Below, piece after piece: positions 46,110 to 56,502 of a stretch of 64,000 bases of DNA. A program made the translations under genes and the position numbers. The stretch lies in NCBI GenBank assembly GCA_911728435.2, contig OU452198.1, forward strand, positions 7,970,001 through 8,034,000. Reading direction: 5' to 3'. The stretch's first letter is position 1, and every line of letters starts with the position of its first letter. Origin of the DNA: Apoderus coryli. Lineage: Eukaryota; Arthropoda; Insecta; Coleoptera; Attelabidae. The notes beneath the pieces are model-generated. The model had not been told where the DNA came from, ran no database searches, and saw only the letters and a list, made by a program, of their open reading frames with translations.

Positions 46110-46700
46110 TACCGGGTGTAACATTTTGCGGTGTATCTCCGTTATTTTTAGAGATAGAAAGTTGCGGTTTTCGCTACTTTTTCGTAAAACTAAAGATGCC
46201 GTTAACACAATTTTCATAGCCCTTTTACTTGTTAAGATACAGGGGCAAATTTTAAAATGAAATGAACTACTTTGAGAAAAAGGTTTATTAGTTTTTTTTT
46301 GCACAATTGGTGTAATAAATCACGGCTTTGAGAATATTTTCATAAAATTTAAGAAAAGACAAAAAAATCAAAATTATTAAAAATGTTAGTTTTGATATAC
46401 CCTGTATAGTAATCGTAAATTTGGTCTTCGAAATTGTAGTTTCGACACGATAACTATACCGGGTATATCAAAAATAACATTTTTAATGATTTTGATTTTT
46501 TTAAATTTTATGAAAATATTCTCAAAACCGTGATTTATTACACCAATTGTACAAAAAAACTAATAAACCTTTTTCTTAAAGTGGTTCATTTCATAGCTAC
46601 TATCAAAATAATGAAATAAAAAAAACAAAAAAATCAAAATCCATAAAAATGTTATTTTTGATATACCCTGTATAGTAATCGTAAATTTCGAAATTGTAAT
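46110..46700. repeat. nested MITE with TACCGGGTG/TACCCTGTA ends
   Basis: TACCGGGTGTAACATTTTGC at 46110 and TACCCTGTA at 46398-46406 bracket one ~297-bp element. The stretch 46262-46406 is then repeated inverted at 46457-46605 (TTATTACACCAATTGTACAA, GAAAATATTCTCAAAAC). A third, direct copy of its end (AAAAATGTTATTTTTGATAT, ACCCTGTATAGTAATCGTAA) is at 46645-46690. Confidence 0.6.
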
Positions 46701-47080
46701 TTCGACAGAAGCAGACGTTTTTATAAAGAGTGACTTTTTCTTCTAAATTTACAAATAAAAAAGTTTTTCCTCTTCTAAACTATATCCGTGTACACATTGT
46801 AGACTATAAAATTTCCATTTTTTCACCTTTTCAAAAATACAAATACTTACCTAGTATCCACTTTTTCTCAGAAACACGCAAATAAATGACAATTTTCTAA
46901 AGTTAAATGCATAATTTAATAGTATGCCCTGGCTATTTTTTATAACAAACAATATGTTCTTGCATCGACTTTTGGTTTATAAAGCAGTTTATTTTCATTC
47001 TTTTGGTATTTTTATTTAAGTGATATTTTTCGAATAATGGCAGCCTATGAAGAATATGATATGCTGCCATATGTTTTATG
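46701..47080. other. no clear feature
   Basis: AT-rich, no coding or repeat recognised. Confidence 0.3.
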
Positions 47081-47260
47081 TACAGGGTGATTCTAACGAA
47101 TGAATGAATTTGTGGCAACCATAATTGGTTGCCACAAATGAAAACTGGAGATTCCTGAACATAATTCAAGCATTTTTTGCCATTAAACCCATGTTCGCAA
47201 ATGCTTCATTATCGAGAACAGGCTGTCCAAATTTAGTGGTCAAATTAGCTTTTTTGTGCA
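47081..47260 (-). repeat. TACAGGGTG-family repeat, inverted copy of 35.2 kb
   Basis: TACAGGGTGATTCTAACGAA at 47081, GGAGATTCCTGAAC, AAGCATTTTTTGCCATTAAA, GCAAATGCTTCATTATCGAG, then GGCTGTCCAAATTTAG. It also has a small internal palindrome (TTTGTGGCAACC ... GGTTGCCACAAA at 47109-47138). Confidence 0.6.
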
Positions 47261-47689
47261 CTTCTCAAAAACTAGTTAACCGATTTTGACAAAATTTTAC
47301 ATGCATTTGGGGACCGATAACCTAAAATACTCTGCATTATTTTGAGCTTCATTAACTGTTCATTGGCGTACATATAGGGGGCATTTTTACGCATAAATCA
47401 ATTAAAGACAGCTTTGACAAGCCTCATTATTTTAAATTATCACTTTTTTAAAAAGAGCAACTTATAAGCTACAAAAAAGTTAATTACGTCGATGTTGTGA
47501 TTTCTACCATTTTTATGGAAACCGATAAATTGCAAGTTAATGTTATATTTAAATCAAAATAACGTTTACCAGGAAACAAAATGAAAAATCATAGTTGCCG
47601 TGGAAAACGAATCAGTTAAAATTGTTTTATTATTTTTTAGTTGTTTTTAATATTTCGATTTTTTTTTCTAAGTTATTGTTCGGGCATTT
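47261..47689. other. no clear feature
   Basis: AT-rich. AAAACTAGTTAACCGATTTT and similar text is common in non-coding insect repeats but I cannot place it. Confidence 0.3.
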
Positions 47690-48110
47690 GTAATCGTCAA
47701 AATACCAGAAACTGGCATGTTTGATTTTGGGCACACATATAGTTTATATCGAATATTTAAAGAAGGTCCTACCACAAGTAGATACCTAGAAATCCTTGAG
47801 GAAGTTATTCCAGAACTGCTCGAAAATATTCCTTTAGCTTAATATAATGTTGTTTACCTACAGCAAGATGGAAGAATTTCTTGATAATAACTTTCCTCAA
47901 AGATGGATATGAACCAACGTACCTGTTAGATAGCCTAGACAATCTCCAGATCCCTCAGTTTTAGAGTTTTTTTTTATTTGGCTATATACAAAATGAAGTA
48001 TGTAAAACAGAATATGACGAAAAAGCAGAACTTCGAGAAGCAATTCAATTAGCCTTTCGAAATATGCGCGTAAGACGAGTTAACTCTCTTTTTACGCTGA
48101 CACACAATAA
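47690..48110 (+). pseudogene. DDE transposase relic (Tc3/DUF4817-type)
   Basis: Plus strand: TTSRYLEILEEVIPELLENI then PLA (about 47778-47838), VYLQQDG (second catalytic Asp, about 47853-47872), EEFLDNNFPQRW across a frameshift (about 47871-47915), PRQSPDPSVLEF (position of the third acid, decayed) and QNEVCKTEYDEKAELREAIQ (about 47988-48045). This is the insect family in which the second Asp sits in (W/Q)(F)Q(H/Q)DGAPAH and is followed by FL...FP.RWIGR.GP..WP.RSPDL. Several stops. Confidence 0.6.
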
Positions 48111-49219
48111 TTGACAAATTATATCTACTTGTAAACAACTCTGATATTGCTCTATTCATCAAACGTTTGGTGTTACTTACACAAACAGCCAACAATGTAA
48201 ACTTTTCAGTGAAAACCACAGGTGACAAATATCAAGATTAAGAAGTGTTGTCAATGCTCAAAATATAAATAGTTTTCCTAAATTAATAAATTATACAAAT
48301 ATAGTAAACTTAATTCTATGGAAATACACATCTATACAGATTTAAAACAAAACTAAATTTGATTTAGAAATATTTTAAGTTACGAATGATGTTGAATCTA
48401 ATTTAGTTTTGTTTCCAGTTTGTATAGATCCATTCCATACAAAAGATTAGTTGATAGCAGGAGTAAAAAAAGTTAATTACCAGTTCTAAATTTCTATAAT
48501 TATGACACCCTCTACCTCGAATATTATGTGGAATCTTATTTGAAAACACCTTGTATTGTATAAAAGCTATACTGTTATTTATTTATTTTTACATAATGTA
48601 AAAATAAAGTGATAGCGATTATCATGCTCATTACATGAACATTATGCGGTGAAAAAACAAAAATAACGAAAGCGCATCTTCATAATCATAATAATATTAT
48701 TATTATAGCCTATATCGGGCAAAAAGTTCATAGTATTATAATACAAGAGTCAAGACAGTCGGTCTCAGTCGCAGGCAGAAATAACCTAATGTGATTATAA
48801 TTACATACATGTCCAATAAGGTTTTGATTAGTTGTCGTGCACCGCCTACAAAAATCAAAAATTTTCACTCTGATGATGATGCCCTTGAGGCTGAAACATT
48901 ATTATAAATTGTCAGTAAAACAAAAGGAAAACGACGAGGGGAAGAAATAAATAATTTTGTGGGCACGATCGGATTGATGTATCAGCGGCGGCGTAACTAA
49001 ACAGAATTAGTACGAGGTTTGCTCAAAAATCTAGTCTAGCACTTAATCATGCTACAAAGGTGAAGATAAGATAAGATACCACGCATGTGGGCGTGACATA
49101 TGTTACGTCAACTTGTGATAAATTCCGCCATATTGAGTTATACTTTCTGGGTTTATTTTGCGGTTCATAGCAAAGATCTGTTTAAAATAATAGTTTTAAA
49201 AGTGCTAGAGCCTTAGTTT
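48111..49219. other. no gene; AT-rich with (ATT)n
   Basis: ATTATTATTATAGCC near 48692 may be a LINE tail. CTCTGATGATGATGCCCTTG then AGGCTGAAACAT at 48870 is a loose version of the hairpin motif. From about 49070 to 49219 composition is more balanced (CCGCCATATTGAG near 49126) and could be the promoter region of the THAP-like relic. Confidence 0.3.
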
Positions 49220-49579
49220 TGTGAAAAGAGTTGTGATGTTGACAATATGTGCAAGAGTTTTCTACCCAGTACTAAGTGTTTTAGCTTTCCGAAACACAGG
49301 GAAGTGCATGGTGTTTGGAAACACTTGTCTAAACGCAAGGCCTATTTTAATGACAAAGTCGTGTTTGCGATAAGCATTTTATTGAAAGCTGTTAAAAAAT
49401 TCTGTTTCAACTTTGTTAAAAAATGTAAATTGTGTAAAGAAAAGTGTGTCTTTTCGCGTGAAACTAATGCATTTGCATTTTCGTCATGGCCACAATTTTT
49501 TGAGACCTTGAAGAGGGTAAAAAGATCACCGGCGCATAATATTCACAGCTGTTGGATGGATTTGACACTGTTTTGAACC
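49220..49579 (+). pseudogene. THAP-type zinc finger relic
   Basis: From ATG at 49247 the frame reads MCKSFLPSTKCFSFPKHREV then HGVWKHLSKRKAYFN; the FSFPK....(R/H)..W....R..F spacing is that of THAP domains. Switching frame at about 49354 gives SRVCDKHFIESC, the (S/..)-x-VC-x-x-HF zinc-ligand motif, so a 1-2 base indel breaks the domain. The first ligand Cys could be in CDVDNMC just upstream. The main frame continues to 49576 with a Lys/Cys-rich sequence (FVKKCKLCKEKC) that I do not recognise. THAP fingers occur in P-element transposases and in host regulators, and nothing here decides between them. Confidence 0.45.
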
Positions 49580-49651
49580 ATAAACGAACGCATTTAGGGA
49601 AAAAAGTGCTGTTTCAAAAGGACAATTCACAAAATTGGAAACTCCACGAAA

Positions 49652-50104
49652 ATAATATAATATAATATAATATAATATAATATAATATAATATAATATAA
49701 TATAATATAATATAATATAATATAATATAATATAATATAATATAATATAATATAATATAATATAATATAATATAATATAATATAATATAATATAATATAA
49801 TATAATATAATATAATATAATATAATATAATATAATATAATATAATATAATATAATATAATATAATATAATATAATATAATATAATATAATATAATATAA
49901 TATAATATAATATAATATAATATAATATAATATAATATAATATAATATAATATAATATAATATAATATAATATAATATAATATAATATAATATAATATAA
50001 TATAATATAATATAATATAATATAATATAATATAATATAATATAATATAATATAATATAATATAATATAATATAATATAATATAATATAATATAATATAA
50101 TATA
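49652..50104. repeat. perfect (TATAA)n microsatellite, ~90 units
   Basis: About 453 bp of uninterrupted pentanucleotide AATAT/TATAA. On the minus strand it would read as repeated ILYYI, which is an artefact of the repeat. No interruption is visible in the given sequence. Confidence 0.95.
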
Positions 50105-51479
50105 TAATAGTTAATTAATAATAAAAGAAAGCTCAAAGAGTGATTTATTAAACATTTTTCGTGTAGTTTCGACTTTTGTTCCTTATATAATAATAATTTT
50201 ATTTGCTCAATTTTACAATGAGTACATTGGAATTCCCACAATCAAGAAATAAAAAGCAAAAAATGGTTGAAAACCAATTTTTCAATTGATCAAATGCCAG
50301 TCCTGTAATGGTACGCATGAATACATTACACAAAAGTCAAACAAAATGACGATAATAAATACATTATTATTAACAATTGAATACCAAACAGTGCTAGTAT
50401 AATTGTACGAAGGCTAACATGATCATCAACACAAAATATCTGTATATTCGTTACGCAATCCTTTAAATATGTCCGGTCTCATTTTTTGGAGCCCTGAGGA
50501 ATATTGTTATAAATGCAGTACAAATTAAAAAATGTAAAACTCCGTTCAAAAGGGTTGTTTTAGTGCTGGTGGTGAAATAAGTACTTTGAACCTCAAGGCC
50601 AATGTATGTACATCTGTACGAAACTTAAATTTGTTCCATAAATATGGAGGTGACTGGTAATTATGTGAAACAAAACTGCCGAATGCAAATTATGGAATAA
50701 AAAAATTCGGCTAAATGTCTCCAGATAAAAGGAGTTTATGTGGAAAAACATAACGGTTTCCTTTAATAGTGTCATACTTAGCAAACCACCCTCGTATATT
50801 TTTTATGAATATAGAATATTACCAAAAAACTAAATTTTAAATCTCCATAGGATACCTGCCCATATGTCCCAAAAATTGACACACAAATATATTAAAGAAA
50901 GATCCAAGACTATCGCCCTCTCAAACGCACCTATAACATAAAAAAAGAAGCCGTTCTTCGATTTGGCCACCTGTTGACTATCAAATTTATGGCCGATTGA
51001 ACTGCTCCTTTTCACTTCAAGAATTTATTGGTATTTGATTTTTAAGGATCAGACACAGTTGAGAGAAAGAGCGAGACTCTTTTCCAATTCGTATTACTTT
51101 TTTGCTGCTTTTCTACTCTTTTGTGTTATAGAGTTTTATTGGACATTTCTTTTTCTTCTTGTCAAAGATATAAAGTGGGTTCCCACGCCTATTTTATTTT
51201 TTCTACAGGGCGACTTTAGAATAATTAAATTTTTGGACTGATTAAGAAGCAAGTGTTTATGAATTGAGTGCATTAACATTTTGTTGTTATTTGCAATATC
51301 AGTCATAGACACAGCTCAGTATAGAAGTGGAATATCATGAATTGGTTTCAGCTTGTATGTTGAAGCGTGGTAAGAACTGATTATGATCATACCACCTGGT
51401 ATCGTATACCATGATATTCATATTTATATATCAATGGAATCAAAATCATATCTTTTTCCCTTTTATTTCTTGCAAAACG
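50105..51479. other. no gene recognised
   Basis: AT-rich; several open frames of 60-70 codons without motifs. CTACAGGGCGACTTTAGAAT near 51205 is a repeat end. Confidence 0.3.
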
Positions 51480-51663
51480 CAAAAACATGTAAAATATCCT
51501 AAATCAAGCGCTTTTTTGAAGCATTATTTTGTACCGATTTTTTATTCAAATGGAGCATATGGTTTAGTGATAATATAGGTTTTAAGTGGAGCATGAATAT
51601 CTAAAAGTGTTGTGATGCTCTCTGTCACAAAACTAACCTTATCATTCACATTATCCATATCAT
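51480..51663 (-). pseudogene. LINE endonuclease-RT linker fragment
   Basis: Minus strand reads DNVNDKVSFVTESITTLLDI then HAPLKTYIITKPYAPF. The pattern ..I..KV......I..L.D.HAPL.T......PAPW is the well-known linker between endonuclease and RT in jockey/CR1-like LINEs. It ends sharply at the TACAGGGTG terminus at 51664, so the LINE was cut by, or recombined with, that element. Confidence 0.6.
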
Positions 51664-52691
51664 ATACAGGGTGATAGTAAATAAATGCGACAAACTTCAG
51701 GGTGGAATTCTGCATGAAAAAATAATGACAGTTTCTTATATAAACATCTGCCCGCAAATGTTTCGTTTTCTGAAATACGGGGTGTTAAAGTTTTCCTTAA
51801 AAACTGAAGATATATTGATTGCTCTGAAACCGGTGGAGATATGCAAATGAAATTTAGTGAGTTTTAAGAGGTAGTTCTTGCGCATTTTTTGGCAACCAAT
51901 TAAGAATTTTATATTCATCAGTGGCGCGCATACGGGTAATGATCTCACTATTTTTAAAGAAAAAAATAGTACGCCACTGGAATTTGTCAAATAGAAAATC
52001 ATTTTGCAATTCCTCGTTCAATTTGTGATAAAAAATCTATCTTGCTATTTTATCGTAGGGGCATCGTCTTTGTGCAAAAAAAATAAAACATCTTACCCCG
52101 TATTTTTCATTTCTTTAATACATTATCAAGAACTATCTAATACAATAAACATTAAACCAAAACAATAAAAGAAAATAACACTAATAATAAAGAAACTCTA
52201 ATTCGACATTTCGTTGAAATATTTGTATTTAACAGAATGAAGCGTCGCCGCGAGATGTTTAATATTTTTGCACAAATGCCCCCTACGATAAAAAAGCAAG
52301 AAATAAATATCTTTTATCACAAATTGAACGAGGAATTCCAAAATGATTTTTAATTTAAAAAATTCCAGTGGCGGACCTTTTTTTTTCTTAAAAAAAATTG
52401 AGATCATTACCCGTATGCGCGCCACTGATGAACATAAAATTCTTAATTGCATGTCAAAAAATGCGCAATAACTACCTCTTAAAACCCACTAAATTTTATT
52501 TGCATATATCCACCGGTTTCAGAGCAATCAATAAATCTTCAGTTTTTAAGAAAAACTTTAACTGTATCTCAGCAGAAAACGAAGCATTTGCGGACATGTG
52601 TTTATATAGCAAACTGTCATTATTTTTTCATGCAAAACTCAACCTTGATAGACGAACACATCTATATTCTTTGAAATAAATCATCCCTTGT
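51664..52691. mobile_element. 1.03-kb foldback element with TACAGGGTGAT ends
   Basis: TACAGGGTGATAGTAAATAA at 51664 and its weak mirror ATCCCTTGTA ending 52691. The arms 51712-52085 and 52235-52645 pair through GCATGAAAAAATAATGACAG, AACTGAAGATATATTGATTG, CTGAAACCGGTGGAGATATG, CAGTGGCGCGCATACGGGTA, ATGATCTCA, ATTCCTCGTTCAATTTGTGA, GTAGGGGCAT and TTTGTGCAAAAA. The loop is ~150 bp. No coding. Confidence 0.75.
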
Positions 52692-52825
52692 ATTTAATAA
52701 TTCTACAATAATTATTTGTTCTTTGTTTTGAAAACCTTGTCACAATGTAACTCTTGAATTTGATAACAAAGTATCTGATGACTGATTTATGTCCTAGTGT
52801 ACGGAACAGTACCCTTAACGGTTTG

Positions 52826-53260
52826 TACAGGGTGTCCAATTTCAGATCGCCTTATGGCATATTTTGGCTATTTTTCAAGATAGAGCTTTGTAGTTTTCGC
52901 GAGCCTGACCTACTTCTTTGTGAAACGAAACGAAACGAGTTTGTAATGAACTGTCTAAAAATGCATAGTTTTGTATATTTATTTATTTATTAGACAAATT
53001 ATTTAGAAGTTCTCTTTCCAAATCAATGGATAAAACCAACGGACCTGTTAATTGGCTACCTAGATGCCCAGATGTATCTCTTTTTTATGGGATTACATAA
53101 AAAGCATTAGCATAGACATGCAACAGTAGTCCAACTTGTTAGAAGATACTACAGCGGCTTTTGCACAGTTACGACTCAGACCGATATTATAATACGAGTA
53201 CAATAAAAATCATTTCTCGTAGAAGTGCTTTATGTTTAGAATATAATGGGCAACAATTTG
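52826..53260 (+). pseudogene. DDE transposase relic with TACAGGGTG left end
   Basis: TACAGGGTGTCCAATTTCAG at 52826 is an element end. At about 53005-53150 the plus strand gives EVLFPNQWI, then TGPVNWLPRCPDVSLFYGIT, a decayed version of the (F)FP.QWIGR.GP..WP.RSPDLTPLDFFLWG block (second-to-third acid interval). The third acid is lost. Related to, but distinct from, the 47.7-kb relic. Confidence 0.5.
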
Positions 53261-53334
53261 AACAACATGTATAATAAATTACAATTAGATATATTTTAAT
53301 ATTCAGTAAATAAAGCTATAGACTTCGGTTTAAT

Positions 53335-53480
53335 GTCCATGTTTCATGAAGTCGTCGATGACTGCTTTCGCCATACTCTGAGGGAATTTTTCAGTGTACA
53401 AGCGCTTATAATGCATTGCCATCAGCGAGTCCATAAATGGATGTCATCTCGGAATTTGTATAGTGATTCATGTTAAGACA
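53335..53480 (-). pseudogene. DUF4817-like helix-turn-helix relic
   Basis: Minus strand reads EMTSIYGLADGNA then, after a shift, LYTEKFPQSMAKAVIDDFMK. It resembles the N-terminal helix-turn-helix of Tc3-like transposases (..M..IYG...GNA..A..LY.E.FP......). Opposite in strand to the 53.0-kb DDE relic, so not the same gene copy. Confidence 0.45.
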
Positions 53481-54420
53481 CTTGAACAAATTTGACAGGT
53501 TCAAAATGATTGACGCAGTCAAATAACATCAACGATACTTTTTAGTCGAATTATTCGCAAATATTCTTGGTATGTTGAAAAATGCTTTAAATTCGGAGCT
53601 CGTAAACTAACCAACATATTATGAAAAGATAAAAGAAACAAAAAATTTGTAGTTTTAATTACTTTATCTCAAGACAATATCAAAATTAAATAATAGTGAG
53701 TGGCGTACATTTTTTTTTTTTTCAATAATTTGTATTAAGTTCCCCCTTAACGCTATATGGATCTAGTTAAAGCCATATAAGCTCTCTATTTATAGCAATA
53801 ACACTGCCAAATTTCAAAGAAATCGATAAGGAGATAATTCACTAAATTAAGAAAACCGTTTTTTACTAAAAAGCTTGTATCTTAGAAAGAATTCATTTCC
53901 GGAGATATGTCTATGGGGACTTTTTTCATAAAATGACGTGAGAACGTTCTTAAATATTGCCGCGTTTCTTTAAAAAACCCTGCATGATGGAAGAAAAGCT
54001 CGATGATTTTAAGACAACGTTTCCCAGAATGTGAAAAAGTTTTTAAAATCTGTTGTTCTCGAAATCACCTGATAAATCACGAGATGTCTTGAAATTTCCC
54101 AGTCTTGTACACTAAAATACTCCCCCTCGAATGATACTTATTTTTAAACCTCAAATCAACAGTTTATTAAATTTACTACCCAAAATTTTTATTCAAAATT
54201 GAATTCTATATTTCCACCGTCAACTTACACCATATACCATGTTTCGCGACACAGGTTCGAGCTTCCTTCCGATGCCTTAATTCGGAAATGTTCAAACTTT
54301 CTTCAATAAGTTTGCTAGTTATCAAATGTACACAATTCCTTTCACATTATCAAACATTGACAATATAATGGCATGTGTAGAGTGCCTTTAGATTTCCACA
54401 TATAAATAAAGCTTTAATTT
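53481..54420. other. no gene recognised
   Basis: AT-rich; AAATTTCAAAGAAATCGATA near 53812 recurs loosely at 14.24 kb. Confidence 0.3.
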
Positions 54421-54651
54421 GATTGGAGCAAAGATTTACTTTTTAGAGTAATCTTCAATAAGTTTTTACGTTGTCTTGCGATAGATCCGCGTTGTTACGG
54501 CATAGCAGGACATACGAGGGTTGTCTTTTATATTTCGGGATTTGGCAACCCTGGTGTTGAAATCTGGCAACTGACAGCTCTATCGTTAAGTTGGACATTT
54601 TTGAGGTTGGACGTACATAGAACGTTTTGACATACGAGCGCTATTTGTGTT

Positions 54652-55182
54652 TTAGTGTTTAAATGAAAGTCGAATCTCCACAAAATAAATGTAATAGAAA
54701 CTATCGGCCACACATGTTTCGGGACTAGCCCAGTCCCATCATCAGTGGCATGTCAACAATCGTACAAACACAACGCTAAGACATACAATATTCCATTAAA
54801 TTTCTATTGAAGTCTGGAAAACACACCTCATTCTTAGTTCGTTTATCAATATTATAATATATCGTTTAACTTACCATTTTATGGAAAAATATTTCAATTA
54901 TTAAAATTACAATTACATATTTTGGTCTAATTTTCTTTTTGTATATCATATTTTTCTTGTTTTGTAATATATTTTTTTTTTTTTAGAAATTTAATGGAAT
55001 ATTGTATGTCTTAGCGTTGTGTTTGTACGATTGCTGACATGCCGCTGATGATGCGACTGGGCTAGTCCCGAAACATGTACGGCCGATAGTTTCTATTACA
55101 TTTATTTTGTGGAGATTCGACTTTCATTTAAACACTAAAATTGCAACTCCACTTAACAATGGACTATATTTTCAAAAAAAAA
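54652..55182. mobile_element. 531-bp retroposed insert with 12-bp TSD and foldback arms
   Basis: GCTATTTGTGTT occurs immediately before (54640-54651) and after (55183-55194) the insert: a 12-bp target-site duplication. The insert ends in TTTTCAAAAAAAAA, as expected for target-primed reverse transcription. It starts TTAGTGTTTAAATGAAAGTC, and the sequence up to about 54835 (including AGTCGAATCTCCACAAAATA, GAAACATGT, CATGTCAACAATCGTACAAA, GCTAAGACATACAATATTCC) is repeated inverted at about 54985-55138. The central ~150 bp is AT-rich, with a poly-T tract plus AG at about 54970-54987. Confidence 0.75.
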
Positions 55183-55231
55183 GCTATTTGTGTTGTTTAC
55201 AGTAACTTAAAAGATTCATCTCGGCCTAAAA

Positions 55232-56274
55232 ATGGAATTAAATCGTGAACATTTTCGTGCGATTATTTTTTACAACTTTCGACGTGGATTAACTCAGCAA
55301 CAGTGCATGGATGAATTTAATTCAATTTTTGGAGATGAAGCTCCATCAAGGACCAGTGTCCGATGGTATGGTGAATTCAATCGTGGTCGTAGTTCACTCC
55401 AAGACGAATTTCGTGAAGGTCGTCCAAAATCTGTTGTTGTTCCGAAAACCATTGATGCTGTGCGCGAACTGATATTGCAAGATCGTCATGTGACCTATCA
55501 AGATATTGAGACAACCTTAGGCATTAGTGGGACCAGCATACATTAAATATTGCATAAACATTTGACTGTCAAAAAAACTTCTTCGCGTTCGATCCCACAC
55601 AATTTGTCAATTGCTCAAAAAAAGTTTGTGTCGATTGGTCGAAAGAAATGCTCAAAATATACGATCGCGGTGCTTCGAAACACGTCTATGACATCGTGAC
55701 AGGTGATGAATTGTGGATTTACGCGTATGAGCCCGAAAGTAAACAGCAGTCGACTGTATGGGTATTTCAAGATGAGCCAAATCCAACAAAAGTTGCACGA
55801 AGCACTTCCAAGCAAATGGTCGCCTGTTTTTTCGGAAAAACTGGACATGTCGCAACCGTATCACTAGAACAACGCAAAACAGTCAATTCTGAGTGGTACA
55901 CAACCATTTGTTTCCCAGTTGTCTTCCAAGAAATCAGGAAAACCAACCGCCGAAGACAGATCACTCTTCACCACGACAATGCGAGCTCTCACACATCGGC
56001 TCAAACAACTGCATTTTTGAGCACCCAAAACATCGATTTGATGAGTCATCCGCCGTATAGTCCCGATTTGGCACCGAATGACTTCTTTTTATTCCCTTAC
56101 GTAAAAAACAAACTGAGAGGTCAACGTTTTTCGTCACCTGAAGAAGCGGTTGCTGCATTCAGAATGCATGTTTTGGAGATACCTCAATCAGAGTGGCAAG
56201 AATGCTTCGACAAATGGTTCAAACGCATGCAAAAGTGTATAGATCTTCATGGGGAATATTTTGAAAAACAATAA
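55232..56274 (+). pseudogene. mariner transposase, one stop and one frameshift
   Basis: ATG at 55232 begins MELNREHFRAIIF. Residues 1-105 form the paired helix-turn-helix DNA-binding region (YNFRRGLTQQQCMDEFNSIF and VRWYGEFNRGR). A TAA at 55544-55546 interrupts ...GISGTSIH/ILHKHL. A base change in the A-run at about 55617-55624 shifts the frame after SIPHNL (the WVPHxL-equivalent). The catalytic core follows from 55648: IVTGDELWIYAYEPESK (first Asp), ITLHHDNASSHTS (second Asp) and YSPDLAPNDFFLFPYVKNKL (third Asp), with 34 residues between the last two, i.e. DD34D. The C-terminus IDLHGEYFEKQ ends at 56274. Total about 345 residues, normal for the family. The catalytic residues are intact, so inactivation is recent. 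Confidence 0.9.
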
Positions 56275-56502
56275 AGTGATATTCGATGATTAATATTTGT
56301 TTTTGTTCCCTAATCCCGAAATATAAAAGGCAACCCTCGTATTATACAGATCACAACCACTTTTAGGAAGAATTTGCAATTTGTTGAGGTTTAGATGATG
56401 CTTGTTGTTTCGACATCGGTTGGTCTCTTTCGTTGCGCATCTACCGCAAGTCAAAGTAAAACTTAAGTGAAGATTACTGTAAAAAGTAAATCTTTGCTCC
56501 AA

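Larger units (their letters stand above)
54515..56339 (+). mobile_element. mariner (DD34D) transposon, nearly full length
   Basis: CGAGGGTTGTCTTTTATATT at 54515 and the mirrored end at 56339 (imperfect ~28-bp ITRs, one mismatch seen), flanked by TA on both sides. The body holds a mariner transposase gene. The extra length over the usual 1.3 kb comes from a 531-bp insertion in the 5' untranslated region (54652-55182). Of all elements in the window this is the youngest-looking DNA transposon. Confidence 0.9.
54421..56502. mobile_element. MITE interrupted by mariner
   Basis: TTGGAGCAAAGATTTACTTT, then TTAGAGTAATCTTCA (54423-54455) pairs with TGAAGATTACTGTAAAAAGT then AAATCTTTGCTCCAA (56467-56501). 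ACGTTGTCTTGCGATAGATC / GCATCTACCGCAAGTC extend the arms. Without the mariner the element would be only about 260 bp. Confidence 0.65.

Noticed and set aside
49627..50241. 204-codon minus-strand open frame of repeated ILYY
   Set aside because: It is only the translation of the TATAA microsatellite.
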